A DNA stretch of 64,000 nucleotides from Aselliscus stoliczkanus (GCA_033961575.1 CM066732.1:114392687-114456686); one strand, 5' to 3'; shown: positions 10,658 through 21,689, counted from the first letter of the stretch. Made by a program: numbers and translations. Notes: a model not told the origin generated them from the sequence alone.

Positions 10658-12012
10658 TATGACAGATATAGAAATAAAATAATTACTAACTCTATCCACA
10701 GGGCCCGAGAAGTACAATACCCAATAGCACTATACACATCTGGCACCCAGATCTTTATTTGAAAAACCCTTCTCGAGTAAAAAAAATCAGGTTCCTTGGA
10801 GAAATGGATGATTCTAGAGCTGAGGCAGTGGAGTACAAGATGAGCCTAGAACACGAAAGCAAAGAAGTGATCAATGAATGATGGGCACGTGTCAAAAAGA
10901 CAAAGGAGTTAACTTGTAGGGGTTCCTACTGGCCAAATTTGAATATGAAACCAAATTACAGTTAAAGATTACAATCTACTGAATAAAATGGTAAAGTGGG
11001 AATTTACAGAGATATAATTGAATAACTTGAAAGTCTGATTAGGAATGGGGTATTTCCTTAACCTTAAAGTACCTCTTTCTAAGTATTTTAGGAAGAGGTA
11101 CTTAAATACTTCCTAAAATACTAAATCATTCTGAAGTGGATCCTTTTGCTATAAAGGACATTATTGGGACAACTGGACAAACTTAATTGGAGTCTGAAGA
11201 TCAGATATACTTTTGATAATATAGAAAATATATACTAAAACACTGGGACTTATGGAAAATCTTATCAGCTATTTACTCTCAAATAATTGAGGAAAAAAAT
11301 GTTCTTTGTACTTTTTAAAAAAAATGGTGTTTCTTTATCGTAGATCTGTGGGAATCACTGGATCCTAAAACTAAAAAAGTTAAAATGAAGTGAGTGTTCT
11401 TCAGGTTTACATGTTCCACTTTGTTTTTCAGTGAAAAGAGATAATCATATTCCCATAAATTAGTTTGTTCCATCAGCTTCACGTTTTTAGAAAAGCTGCC
11501 CATTCTTCAAGGAAAAATAAGTGAAGAGGTTAAAGTAAACACAGGGATACTTTATTTGCCTTCCAGCTCTCTCACTTGTTCACTCCCATTTTACATACTT
11601 GCTCTGTGATTCCATCAACCTCTGAGAGGCCTCAACTCTTTCCTTTCTCCTTCAGCTTCCTTAGAATCCATAATCTATCATTTCAATCAGTACTATGCTG
11701 AAGTTCCTAACCTATGTGAATCTAACTATTGGCCGTCTCTATACTCAAACCTGGACTCTGCTGAGCACTGGTAGAGAAAAATGTCACAACTAATAGCAAA
11801 TAAATATGTGGCTTCCTAATTCACTGGAACACTGAACCATGCTAAGCAGTCCTACTGCTACCTGTGTCCTTATCCTTAGCAGATGATCATCTAATTCACA
11901 TAAGAAGTTGCATCCACAATAGGAAGAAATATGGGTTGGCACCAAATTACTGGAGGATAATTACACTATTTAAAACTTTAAATAAAATTTAGTGACAATT
12001 CCTTTGATTTTT
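10658..12012. other. Unannotated stretch with overlapping hairpins
   Basis: No gene recognised. The notable structure is at 11067-11122, listed separately. The 62-codon minus frame at 11315-11503 has no family features. Confidence 0.55.
11067..11122. repeat. Two interleaved inverted repeats
   Basis: AAGTACCTCTT (11067-11077) is complementary to AAGAGGTACTT (11093-11103). AGTATTTTAGGAAG (11082-11095) is complementary to CTTCCTAAAATACT (11109-11122). The order A-B-A'-B' makes the stems interleaved, partly sharing bases 11093-11095. Confidence 0.85.
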
Positions 12013-12137
12013 TATTTTTATTTTTATTTTTATTTTTTCTTTGAGGGCAGTGTCACTGGCCCTTATATGTGGGACCCGAACTGGGGCTGCTGGCTTCCTA
12101 AGCCAGCGCTTAACCACTGCGCCACTTGGCTGGCCCT
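12013..12137 (-). mobile_element. SINE-B, antisense
   Basis: (TTTTTA)n tail on the plus strand, then the inverted SINE-B. TSD TTTGATTTTT at 12003-12012 and 12142-12151. Confidence 0.9.
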
Positions 12138-12151
12138 CATTTTTGATTTTT

Positions 12152-12640
12152 AAATCTCATTTTGAACTATCCATAAATAAGTATAGAAATTCATGAAAAG
12201 TGTGCTAAAATATATAAGGAAGTCATATCATATACCTAAACTTTATGCCCTTAGGAAAAATAAAACAAAACAATAAAGCCCAATCCCACCTACTATTACA
12301 TTCAATAAAGAAATGGCTCAGGGTGCAATAAATCAGAGAAATGAATCTTATTCCCTCATACAAGCTCTCATTGTATGTGAATCCCACAACATGGAATGTA
12401 ATTTTATTCTTTGAAGGTATGCGTTTTCATACAATGTAGCTTCAGAATGCACTAAATCTAAAGAATCTGTTCCAATCTTATCCAATGTTGGGGGAAACAC
12501 TGACCACACTAGATTAATCTAAAGGCAATAATGGGTTTCTGAAAATAATGAGTTTCTTTGCCAAGAAACCATTCTTCCCCAGGATAGAACAAAATCTCAC
12601 CGATATCCTTGTTTCCCAACTCCCTTACCTCTCCATACCA
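12152..12640. other. Unannotated stretch
   Basis: No gene or named repeat seen. Confidence 0.5.
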
Positions 12641-13140
12641 ATCTGTGCACTACCGTAGCCAAAGGGAACTTTCTAAAATGCAAGTCAGATCATGTCATCT
12701 TCCAACTCAAAGGCCTTCAATGGTCTCCCAATGCCCTTGGGAAAAAGTTAAAATCCTTTAAGTGGCTTGAAGTCCTTCCTGATGTAGCACTTGTTTACCT
12801 CTCCAGCTTCAATTCGGTTAAATCCTCCCCTTGCATTATGTGAATGAGCACCAAACAGTCCTTAGCCAGGCTCCCTTTTTCTCTGCTCCTTAGGCTAACT
12901 TATGCTCCTTTACTTTTACCTTAAATGTCTCTTTGGCTGGAAAACTTTTCCTGACTCCTAAATTCTGTATTATGTGCCCTTCTTATGTACTCTTAGCACA
13001 CCACCACAGCCTAATCACAGTGCAGTGTGACTGCTTGTTAACTTGTATATTAGTTCTGTGAAGGTAGGAACTGTCTCATTCACCATTTTATTCATAAGAC
13101 GTGACACAGTAGGTTCTCAAATATATAATGAAAAAAGAAA
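12641..13140 (+). mobile_element. L2 LINE 3' end
   Basis: Follows the L2 order: AAGTCAGATCATGTCATCTT, CCAACTCAAAGGCCTTCAAT, a TTCCCT/CTCTGCTCC block, then GTTCTGTGAAGGTAGGAACT and a terminal AATATATAATGAA. Strongly diverged and far older than the SINEs around it. Confidence 0.65.
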
Positions 13141-13384
13141 TACATAAACGAATGAGTTCTCAATCTTTGTTTTCAAGCAAAGAACAGATTTAACAAAGCT
13201 GAAAAATCCAAATCCAACAGATCACAATTTCTGCCATCATTGTGAAGAGAAAAAAATCAATAATTCCAAGTGCTATGACAATTATATCCTGCCTTAATTA
13301 TATGCAATGTGTTGTTACTACTGTAGTCATTAACAGGCACTGGTCATTAGAAAAGTAAGTCCCAGAATTCTTGATCAGATCATA

Positions 13385-13394
13385 CCAAGATGGC
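13385..13394 (+). promoter_or_regulatory. YY1-like site at the LINE 5' end
   Basis: CCAAGATGGC at the first bases of the element. YY1 binding at this place sets the transcription start of L1 in other mammals, so the element retains its original 5' end. Confidence 0.6.
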
Positions 13395-14768
13395 GCAGTA
13401 AACGCTGTGCTTAACTTCTCTCACGGCCACATCAAAATTACAACTAAACTATAAAACAACTATATCATTGAGAATCGCCGAAGATCTTGCTGAAACAAAG
13501 CCCTACAACTAAGAACGTGCAGAAGCCACCTCAAAACTGGTAAGAAGGGTAAGACGATGTGGAAGAGGCTGGCTCGTGTAACTATTAAAGATCGGGAGGT
13601 ATATTTGGGCTGTGGAGGCTCGCCTGAGGAGCAAGAGGTCCCAGCCCCACCCCAGCCCAGGGTTCCAGTGCTGGGGAGAGAAGTCCCTATAGTTTCTGGT
13701 TGTGAAAACCAGCGGAGATTGTGACTGAGACCGAGTGCGGCTGCACTCCTAGGCGCTCCTCTTAAAAGGGACCGCGCATGGACTTACCTCCAACAGAAAC
13801 ACTCGCTCTGAGCTCCAGCGCAGGAGCTGCAGCTGGAAAGGCAGCAGGGACATATGGCAGGGAACAACTGAATTGTCTGGCTTGGGACGGGACTGGAGAG
13901 GCGTCTTTCTCCTGGGAGGAGGAGCTGGAGCTGGCGGAAGCGATTATTTCTTTGCTGAGCCCTCCCCCTTCCTGATCTGGATGCAGGCAGCGCCAAATCT
14001 GAGTCTCTGTTGTTGGTTTGCTCCGCCCCAGGGATTCGAGACCCGGCCCCGCCCAACTTTCAGGCACACCCAAGCGGCTTCCAATGGCTTTTTTGTACAA
14101 ATCGCCTGCCTCAGCTTATGCTGCACTTTCCTAGGTTCTCTCAAAGGTTGCAGAAACCAGACAAGCAGAATCTGGCTTGAGCGTGTCCTGCATCTCTGGC
14201 TGAGCAGCCCAAAGTTTGGCACCAGCGGCAGCCATCTGCAGATTTCTTTGTGGCTTCTGCTGGGTGGCCCTGGGTGGGGCATGGGCTATAGCTGTACTTG
14301 ACCTAGAGCAGATCTCTCACGGTGGTCCTGGGGCAGGTGCCCCCAGTGGCCAGCTTCAAATCGAGCTGGAGCATCACCCAGCCATCTTCAAGAACGACAC
14401 ACCCAAAGGGGAGATTGGGCAGGGACCAGAGCCCTGCTGAGGCAGATCCTGCTCTGTAGAGTCAGCCCCTGCACAACACCTCTTCCACTGCAGTCAACGC
14501 CAGTACTCACAACCAGTGAGCCCAAGGATCAGTCCCTCCCATTGATGTGCAATTATCAACCAAGGCTCAACTACACGACAGGGCACACACAACCCACACA
14601 AGGGACACATGTGGAATGCATGGTTCAAGTGACCAGAAAGACTGTGCCACTGAGACCCACAACACACCTCCTACATAAGACCAGTCACTAAGACCGGAAG
14701 ACATAGCAGCTCTACCAACACAAAGAAACAAACAGAGGAAGGCAGCCAAAACGAGGAAACAAAGAAAC
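13395..14768 (+). promoter_or_regulatory. LINE 5' UTR / internal promoter
   Basis: GC-rich in the middle (about 13610-14470) compared with the AT-rich flanks. Open frames such as 13762-14100 (-) and 13873-14301 (+) overlap on both strands with no family features and are by-products of base composition. Confidence 0.65.
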
Positions 14769-16096
14769 ATGTCCCAAATAAAAGAACAAAACAAAGCTCC
14801 AGAAAAAGAACTAACCAAAATGGAGACAAGCAATCTATTAGACACAGAGTTCCAAACCCTGGTTATGAGGATGCTCACTCTCAGGGAGAACTTGAACAAA
14901 GAGATAGGAAATATTAAAATGGAGATAGAAAACATGAAAAAGAACCAGTGAGAAAGAATACAGGGCCGAGAGTTGCATGTTGGTTAAGAGCTGGCTTGGA
15001 ACACCAGCAGCCCCAGTTTGGATCCTACAAATGAGGGCCAGTGACAATGCCCTCTACAGCTAAGATGGTGAACAAACAGCTCCACCGGGAGCTGGGCTGC
15101 TGTGAGTCCCCAAGACGGCATAGCTGCAGCCCCTGCTGCAGAGGGCTGCCATAGGCTACAGTGAGTGGCCGGCAGCCATGGCAGCCAGTGTGAGCTGCCA
15201 AGAGCTGCTATGAGCGGCTGTCCAGAGGCTGGTAACCCATCTGCCTCACCCAAGAAGAGCGCAATGATGACACCAACATGGGCCAGTGAAGCAATGTGCT
15301 CCACAACTAGACTGAACAAAAGGACAGCAAGTTGTCTGTTTCCCTTCCCCAGTTCCCCAATGCTGTTCCCCTCCCCCAATTCCCCAATAAAATCTTTTTT
15401 AAAAAGAAAGAAATAAAGAATACAATAACAGAAATGAAGACTATATTACAGGGAATCAACAGTAGATTAGATGAAGGAGAGGATCAAACCAGCGATGTAG
15501 AAGACTAGGAAGCAGAAAACACCCAAGCAGAACAGCAAAAAGAAAAAAAAAATCCAAACTATCAAGGGGAGTTTAAGGGGACTCTGAGACAACATCAAGC
15601 ATATCAACATTCACATTATAGGGGAACCAGGAGGAAAAGAGAGAGAGCCAAGAATTGAAAACCTATTTTTAGAAATAATTATAGAAAACTTACCTAACCT
15701 GGTGAAGGAAATAGATATACAAGCCTGAGAAGTGCAGAGAGTCCCAAACAAAATGAACCTAAAGAGGCCAACACCAAGACACATCATAATTGAAATGCCA
15801 AAGGTTAAAGACAAAGAGAGAACCTTAAAAGCAAGAGAAAAGCAGTTAGTTTCCTATGAGAAGGCCTCCATAAGATTGTCAGCTGATTTCTCAACAGAAT
15901 CTTTGCAGGCCAGGGGTATTGGCAGGAAATATTCAAAGTGATGAAAAGCAAGAAATTACAACCAAGATTACTCTACCCAGCAAAGCTATCATTTATAATT
16001 GAAGGACAGATAAAGAGCTTCCCAGACAAGAAAAAGATACAAGAATTCATCACCACCAAACCAGTATTACAAGGCATCTTAGAGGGACTTCTTTAA
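14769..16096 (+). pseudogene. LINE ORF1, broken by SINE and frameshifts
   Basis: Starts MSQIKEQNKAPEKE, the same start as the ORF1 at 264, and gives a charged helical N-terminus to 14951, where a stop precedes the SINE-A insertion (14963-15414). The rest of the coiled coil (about 15415-15560) has several stops. The core is readable at 15732-15941 (QRVPNKMNLKRPTPRHIIIEMPKVKDKERTL, RLSADFSTESLQAR). The C-terminus (ITTKPVLQGILEGLL) ends at a TAA near 16094-16096. It cannot encode a functional RNA chaperone. Confidence 0.82.
14963..15414 (+). mobile_element. SINE-A in LINE ORF1
   Basis: Full-length SINE inserted in the coiled-coil coding part. TSD AAAGAATACA at 14953-14962 and 15415-15424. Confidence 0.92.
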
Positions 16097-16736
16097 GACA
16101 GGAATGGGATTAGGGATGGGTGAAAAGGGGAAGGAACTAAGAAGTAAAAATTGGTTGTTACAAGGTAGTCATGGGGATGTAGGGTACAGCATAAGGAATG
16201 TTGTAATATTATAATAACTATGTATGGTGCCAGATAGGTATTAGATCTATCAGGGTGTTAGATGAGAATGGGGTTGGGGGCAGGGTGAAAAAGATGAAGG
16301 TATTAAGAAATACAAATTGGTAGTTCCAAAATAGTCATAGGGATGTAAAGTATAGGGAATATAATCAGTAATATGGTAATAACCATGGTGTCAGGTGGTA
16401 TTAGTTAGGGGGATCACTTCCTAAATTATATATAAATGTCTAACCACTATGCTACACACTTGAAACTAATATAAAATAATACAGAATGTCAACTCTAATT
16501 GAAAATTTTAAAGGGGGGGGAGATTAATAATATTGTGATAGCATGGTACAGTGTCAGATGGCTGCTGGACTTATGATGATCAATTCTTTAGCATAGGGAA
16601 TAAAATCAATAATGTGATAATAACTCTGTATAGTGCTAGGTGGGTACTGTTGAATAACTATGATGTACACCTGAAACTAATATAATATTGTATGTTAGTT
16701 GTATTTTAATAAAAAATCTTTAAAAAAAACAACTAT
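16097..16736 (+). repeat. LINE 3' UTR with about three degenerate tandem units
   Basis: Units near 16110-16265, 16266-16505 and 16525-16720 each repeat the themes AAATTGGTNGTTAC, CATGGGGATGTA or GGGAATANAATCAATAAT, AATAACTATGTATGGTG and GGTGTCAGGTGG. The last two units each end in a form of CACCTGAAACTAATATAA, suggesting duplicated or joined 3' ends. Confidence 0.65.
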
Positions 16737-17119
16737 GACCCAAATTTTTACCCATCTTAGATGCCAAAAGAGAGCACCAGAAGATTAAAAACTAATGACC
16801 AAGACACAGGCTTTGTTTTAAATTCAATTCTAAGTACATATTCTAATTTGAGGGCTTCTCGGGCATTATCAGTATTTAGCTCCTGTATATTGTTCTAGGC
16901 CATACAGAAACAGCTTATTTAAAATAGGCACCCAGTTCGTGAGGTGGAAGATCAAGGCTAGAAATGCACATTTTGATTCTCAACCTTAACACCAACTTAC
17001 TTCTCTCAATTTGATTCACCTTCTCCTATAAGCAAAAGAACATACCTGAAATTTATCTTATCTTTTACTGGAGGAAAAAAAGATTTAAAAAAACTGTTAA
17101 AAAAAAGAGAGTGAGAGAA
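16737..17119. other. Unannotated stretch
   Basis: No gene or repeat recognised apart from A-rich runs near 17075-17110. Confidence 0.5.
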
Positions 17120-17732
17120 AGATATATAGGGGATTTCTGGTTTCTATTCTGCATGTAAAGAGCTTGGAAGTCCCCGCTCTAACAGGTAAAAAGCTGAAGA
17201 GACTGAAAAATTGACTCTCTTCTTGTATCCATCAAAGCAGGAAGAGCATAGGGTAAATCTTGGGCAAACCATGTTAAAACATGTCAGAGGGCTTCGTTCT
17301 TATGGAGGCCTGCCCTCTGGAGATACTAGTTAACCAGCCCTAACCTGCAGGGATATTTATCAGAGCCTAACTGACCTGGGAGATGGGAACTACTCAACTC
17401 TAGCCCCCTCTATCCTGCCACATGATACCATGATAGAAGGGAAACACCCAGCCCAAATCACTCTAGCCATTCTATCCCAACTAAGGGAGGAGAAAAAATT
17501 GAGACACTCACAGTCCAGAGGAATAAGTTAGCTTTAACTACAAGACTGACACCTGATCATGGGACTAAAGAATGCTAACCTGCCTTTAACGAGGTGTATC
17601 ATGTTTGGCTACCAAGAAAAAAAATCACAAGGCAAAAAACACAATTTGAAGAGACAGAGCAAGTATCAGAACCAGACATGGCAAAAATGATGGAATTATC
17701 AGACCAGGAATTTAAAACAATTACTGTCCTAT
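17120..17732 (+). mobile_element. Old L1/HAL1 5' UTR and start of ORF1
   Basis: A 5' UTR-like block is followed by a frame at 17594 onward containing KKITRQKTQFEETEQ and MAKMMELSDQEFKT. These resemble the start of ORF1 in old mammalian L1/HAL1 elements. It stops abruptly at the next repeat near 17733. The sequence is diverged and truncated. Confidence 0.55.
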
Positions 17733-18130
17733 GTTGCTTAACAACAGGGATATATGTTCTCAGAAATGCACCAATAGGCCGTTTCATCATTGTGGGAACA
17801 TCACTGAGTGCACTTACACAAACCTAGATGTTCTAGCCTGCTACACACCTAGGCTACGTGGTACAGCCTATTGCTCCTAGGCCACAAGCCTGTACAGCAT
17901 GTTACTGTGCTGAATACTATAGGCACATTGTAACACAATGGTATTTGTATATCTAAACATAGAAAAGGTACAGTAAAAATACAGCACAAAAGCTAAAAAA
18001 TGGTCCACCTACACAGGGCACTTACCATGAGTGGAGCCTGCAGGACTGGAAGCTGTTCTGGGTGAGCCAGTGAGTGAGTCCGGAGTGAGTGTGAAGGCCT
18101 AGGACATGACTCCACTGCTGTAGACTTTAC
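17733..18130. mobile_element. hAT-like DNA transposon, left part
   Basis: CTTAACAACAGGGATATATG, ACACACCTAGGCTACGTGG, CTACACCTAGGC-type phrases, GCATGTTACTGTGCTGAATA and GAAAAGGTACAGTAAAAATA match an old placental DNA transposon that I associate with the hAT-Tip100 (Arthur-like) group. The class is probable; the name is from memory and tentative. Confidence 0.5.
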
Positions 18131-18948
18131 AAAACTGTCCCACAAGCCCTCCCTCTGCTTCCTTCTGACAGGGTCAGAAATAGAACATCAAAGCTGTCAA
18201 TGCTGCTCCATAAACAGGGCTGTGGGCTGAGCTGAGTGCAATGATTGACAGCTGGCTGGGTGAGGCCACAGATGACCATAAGGATGACTGTCAGGAGGGA
18301 GTGAAAGGGGCATGAGAATCAGTGGGAATGAGAACTCCAGATGGAGAAATACAGGCTCATAGGGATAGTCAAAGCAATGCTGGATCAGTGGTCAAATTAA
18401 GGAACTTTGAATATTCATTTAAAAAAAGAGGGTGTTTAACAAGGAGAGGGTGTAGAACTCTGAGAACTCATTATTTTGACTTTCAAAGTTTGTTTTTAGT
18501 TCTATTGACCCTATTTGGCACAAAGGGCTCCCTCTAGCATTGAACTGATGAAAGAAATAAAACTTATGTGTGATTTACATCATTACAGCCTGAAGGTATT
18601 TCCAAAGACAGGGACAGGCTGGCTCCTACTAAAGTGGCAGCGGCACTTAGTACTTGTTAGGGGAGCTCCTGTGGACCTGTGTCCTTGTACAGGATCTTAG
18701 ATCCTCAACAGAGAATTTACAGCAATGTGCTCTGAAGACCACAAGCTAGATCTGGGAGGACTGTGGCGCCCTCTGAATATGTAGCATGGGGGATTGGGGG
18801 GCGGGGCAGGCTCCTCTATGACTGAAACAGGTCAGTGGCTGGCTGACTGGGATGGAATCTGTGCACTCAGAATTGAGGGGCAATGAGTGAGAGGGAATTG
18901 CCAAACCCCACAGATATTGCTCCTGTCAGAGAAGAAAAAACCCCTCCT
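18131..18948. other. Unassigned stretch between transposon parts
   Basis: Could be the transposon interior or independent sequence. Two short plus frames (18322-18537 and 18515-18700) show no recognisable domain. Confidence 0.4.
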
Positions 18949-19412
18949 GGGGCCGGCCAAGTGGCGCGTAGGTTTAGAGCTGGCTTGGGACACCAGTGGC
19001 TCTGATTCGGATCCCACATATGAGGGCCAGTGACACTGCCCTCTACAGCTAAGATGGTGAACAAAGGCTCCACCTGAAGCTGGGCTGCGTGAGTCCTGGC
19101 AACGATGTAGGCTGCAGCCCCTGCTGCAGTGGACTGTCATAAGCTACAGTGAGTGGCCGGCAGCCAGCGTGAGCAGCCAGCAGCCGGAGTTAGCTGCCAA
19201 TACTTGCCATGAAAGACTGTCCAGAGGCCAGCGACCGATCTGCCTCACCCGGGAAGAGCACAATGATAATACCAACATGGGCCAGTGAAGCAATGTCCTC
19301 CACAACTAGACTGAAGAACAAAAAGACAGCAACTTGTCTGTTCCCATTCCCTGATTCCCCAACACTGTTCCCCTCCCCCAATTCCCCAATAAAAATCTTA
19401 AAAAAAAAAAAA
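18949..19412 (+). mobile_element. SINE-A
   Basis: Full-length copy. Flanks AAAAAACCCCTCCT and AAAAAATCCTCCT are a plausible imperfect TSD. Confidence 0.88.
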
Positions 19413-19435
19413 TCCTCCTAAACCACATATCCTTC

Positions 19436-19541
19436 CATTTCTTACAGGAAATTCAGCTCCATTTTAATCTTATGGGACCACCACCATATAAGTGGTCTAT
19501 CATTGACCTCAAACATCGTTATGTGGCACATTACTATTATT
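19436..19541. mobile_element. hAT-like DNA transposon, right end
   Basis: TCTTATGGGACCACCACCAT, GGTCTATCATTGACCTCAAA and ATCGTTATGTGGCACATTA look like the opposite terminus of the transposon begun at 17733. It is separated from it by unassigned DNA and a SINE. Confidence 0.45.
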
Positions 19542-19550
19542 AAAATGCTA

Positions 19551-19656
19551 GGGCTGGCCGAGTGGCGTGGTGGTTAAGCGCTGGCTTGGGCAGCCAGCGG
19601 CCCCAGTTCAGTCCCACATATGAGGGCCAGTGACACTGCCCTCAAAAAAAAAAAAA
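19551..19656 (+). mobile_element. SINE-B
   Basis: TSD AAAATGCT at 19542-19549 and 19657-19664. The A tail is uninterrupted. Confidence 0.9.
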
Positions 19657-19664
19657 AAAATGCT

Positions 19665-20890
19665 GATGTGCTCTAATGTCCTTCAGTAGGTGAATGGATA
19701 AGTAAGCTGTGATACATCCAGACCAATTAGAATATTACTCAACACTAAAAAGAAATGAGCTGGGCTGGCCGAGTGGCTCAGTTGGTTAAGAGTTCGCTTA
19801 GAGCGCGTTCTCTGAGTAACAGGGCCGCCGGTTCAATTCCCACATGGGCTAGTGAACGCTGCGCCCAAGCTGAGCTGTCGCTGAGCTGCCAATAGGTAGC
19901 AGGATGGCTCAGCTGGTGTTAACAACTAGACTGTCTGTTCAATGGTGGACTACGCCCACCCATAACTGAAGATTGAACTCGGCACCTTGAGCTGAGCTGC
20001 TACCCGGCTGGTCAGATGATAGAGTGTACCCTCTTAACAAGGCTGCTATGTTTAACTCCCATGGGATGGTGGCTATACCCACCCACAACTAAGTCTGAAC
20101 TCAGCACCTAAAACTGAGCTCAGCACCTGAGCTGAGCTGCCACCCGGATGGCTTAGAGGATACAGCGTGTGCTTTTAACAACTCCTGCATGGGATAGTGG
20201 CTATGCCCACCAGCAACTAAGATTGAACACAGCACCTTGAGCTTAGAGGCCATGAGCTGCCCATGGGAAACCAGATGGCGACTGGCGCCCTCCACAATGA
20301 AGATTGAATAACAACAACTTGGCTGGTCCCCTCCTCCAATTCCCCAACACTGTTCCCCTCCCCCAGTTCCCCAATAAAATCTGAAAAAAAAAGAAATGAG
20401 TTATCAAGCATGAAAAGACATAAGAGGAAACTTAATGCATATTACCAAGTGAAAAATGCCAATCTGAAAATGCTACATACTGTATGATTCCAACTATATG
20501 ACATTCTAAAAAGGTAAAACTATGGAGACAGTAAAAAGATTAGTGGTTACCCTAGGGGAAGGGTGGGGGAGGGGGGTAAAGAGGTAGAGCACAAAGGATT
20601 TCTAGGGCAGTGAAACTATTCTGTATGATACTCTAATGGTGGGTACATGTCATTACGCATTTGTCCAAACTCAATGAATGTACAGAGCTAATAGTGAAAA
20701 GTAATGTCAACTATAGGCTTTGGCTGATTATGATGTTTTAATGTAGGTTCATCAATTTTAACAAATACACCACTCTGGTGGGGGATGTTATAGGGAGGCT
20801 ATGCATTGTGGGGGCAGGTGGTATATGGGAAATCTCAGTACCTTTCTCTTAATTTTGCTATGAACCTAAAATAAAAAAAGGAAGTCTTTA
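19665..20890 (+). mobile_element. L1 LINE 3' end, split by a compound SINE
   Basis: ORF2 tail-like sequence (TAATGTCCTTCAGTAGGTGA, ATGGATAAGTAAGCTGTGAT) is interrupted at 19760. It resumes at 20388 with a 3' UTR (ACTCTGGTGGGGGATGTTAT, TTTGCTATGAACCTAAAATA) ending near 20890. The 3' UTR matches the piece at 62590-62912. Confidence 0.75.
19760..20387 (+). mobile_element. Compound multi-tRNA-module SINE (628 bp)
   Basis: The head is like SINE-C (GGGCTGGCCGAGTGGCTCAG). It is followed by degenerate tandem modules about 125 bp apart. The marker GCCCACC or ACCCACC sits at 19954, 20077 and 20205, each followed by CAACTAA- or AACTGAA-type sequence, a GGCACCT/GAGCTGAGCTG block and a CCGG(C/A)TGG tRNA-like start. 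The tail is that of SINE-A (CAATTCCCCAACACTGTTCC, CCCCAATAAAATCTG). A perfect TSD AAAAAGAAATGAG (19747-19759 and 20388-20400) shows that the whole unit inserted in one event. Confidence 0.82.
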
Positions 20891-21199
20891 AAAAAAGAGA
20901 TATACACACGTTTTTAAATATTATTTCTGTGTAAAAGAACCATAGGAATTATACCAATCACTGAAGAAATTTGCTAATTTCCAAGTGACAAAAAGGAAAA
21001 GTACAAGCACAAAGCGGATTTCTTAATTCAATCAACAAACATTCAGTAAGTGCCTCCTCTGTGTGTGGAAGCAGGATAGTCGCTGGGGATATATCAGTGA
21101 ACTCAACATATATGTAGTTCCTGTGCTCAGAGCCAATAGTTTACAAGGGGCATCACAAACAATCATGAATAAAAGAACTACAGATTTGGGCTATGCTAC
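20891..21199. other. Mostly unassigned; part of an ancient repeat
   Basis: The phrase around 21035-21135 (TAAGTGCCTCCTCTGTGTGT, GCTGGGGATATATCAGTGAA) resembles a common old mammalian interspersed repeat whose family I cannot fix by eye. Confidence 0.4.
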
Positions 21200-21295
21200 A
21201 AAGAAAACCAAGACCTACTGAAATCAAGATTATGGGGAAGTCAAAACAAAGAAAATCAAGACCTACTGAAATCAAGATTATGGGGAAGTCAAAAA
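21200..21295. repeat. Tandem duplication, 2 x 48 bp
   Basis: Unit 21200-21247 is repeated at 21248-21295, with one visible difference (AAAACC versus AAAATC). Confidence 0.9.
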
Positions 21296-21309
21296 GGAGT
21301 CTTTTAGAT

Positions 21310-21575
21310 AGAGGGTGATTAAGGCCTTTATCAGAAGCCCCCACATTTAAACAGAGACCTCAAGGATGAGAAGGAGACAACCTTGTCAAGAGCTAGAAAC
21401 AGCTTCCAGGCAGACGTCCAGCCTGTAAAGAGAGGCTCTTGGTGAAAGACCAGCAAGGCTGGGGTCAATGTGCAAGGTGAAGAGGTAGCAGGAGTCCATC
21501 ATTCAGGATTTAATAGGTTGCTGGTACTGCAATGAGAAGCCATTGTAAGCATTTAAAGCAGAGGAGTGACATTTA
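21310..21575. repeat. Ancient interspersed repeat, family uncertain
   Basis: Phrases ACAGAGACCTCAAGGATGAG, AATGAGAAGCCATTGTAAGC and CAGAGGAGTGACATTTATAA follow a familiar old mammalian repeat order. Not named. Confidence 0.45.
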
Positions 21576-21689
21576 TAATTAAAGGGGTTAGGTTTATAAA
21601 AGACATTTATGCTTTTTTAAATGACTGGTCCTGGGTGCTATGTGATCTGTTCAGTGAAGTTAACTTGGAATTACCTGTCTTGGTACAAG

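Larger units (their letters stand above)
13385..16736 (+). mobile_element. Half-L1-type LINE: 5' UTR, ORF1, 3' UTR, no ORF2
   Basis: It starts CCAAGATGGCGCAGTA, a typical L1 start, has a GC-rich 5' UTR of about 1.38 kb, and then ORF1 (14769-16096, split by a SINE). The stop of ORF1 is followed within 20 bases by 3' UTR-type sequence, with no ORF2 remnant. It ends TACACCTGAAACTAATATAA, AATAAAAAATCTTTAAAA near 16736. This ORF1-plus-3'-UTR organisation is the definition of HAL1 elements. Mobility would have needed L1 ORF2 protein in trans. I did not find a convincing TSD. Confidence 0.78.

Noticed and set aside
13762..14301. Overlapping 112-142 codon frames on both strands
   Set aside because: They lie in the GC-rich LINE 5' UTR, where stop codons are rare. 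Frames overlap on both strands.
14769..16096. Intact ORF1 gene in the second LINE
   Set aside because: A stop before the SINE insertion and several stops and frameshifts after it.
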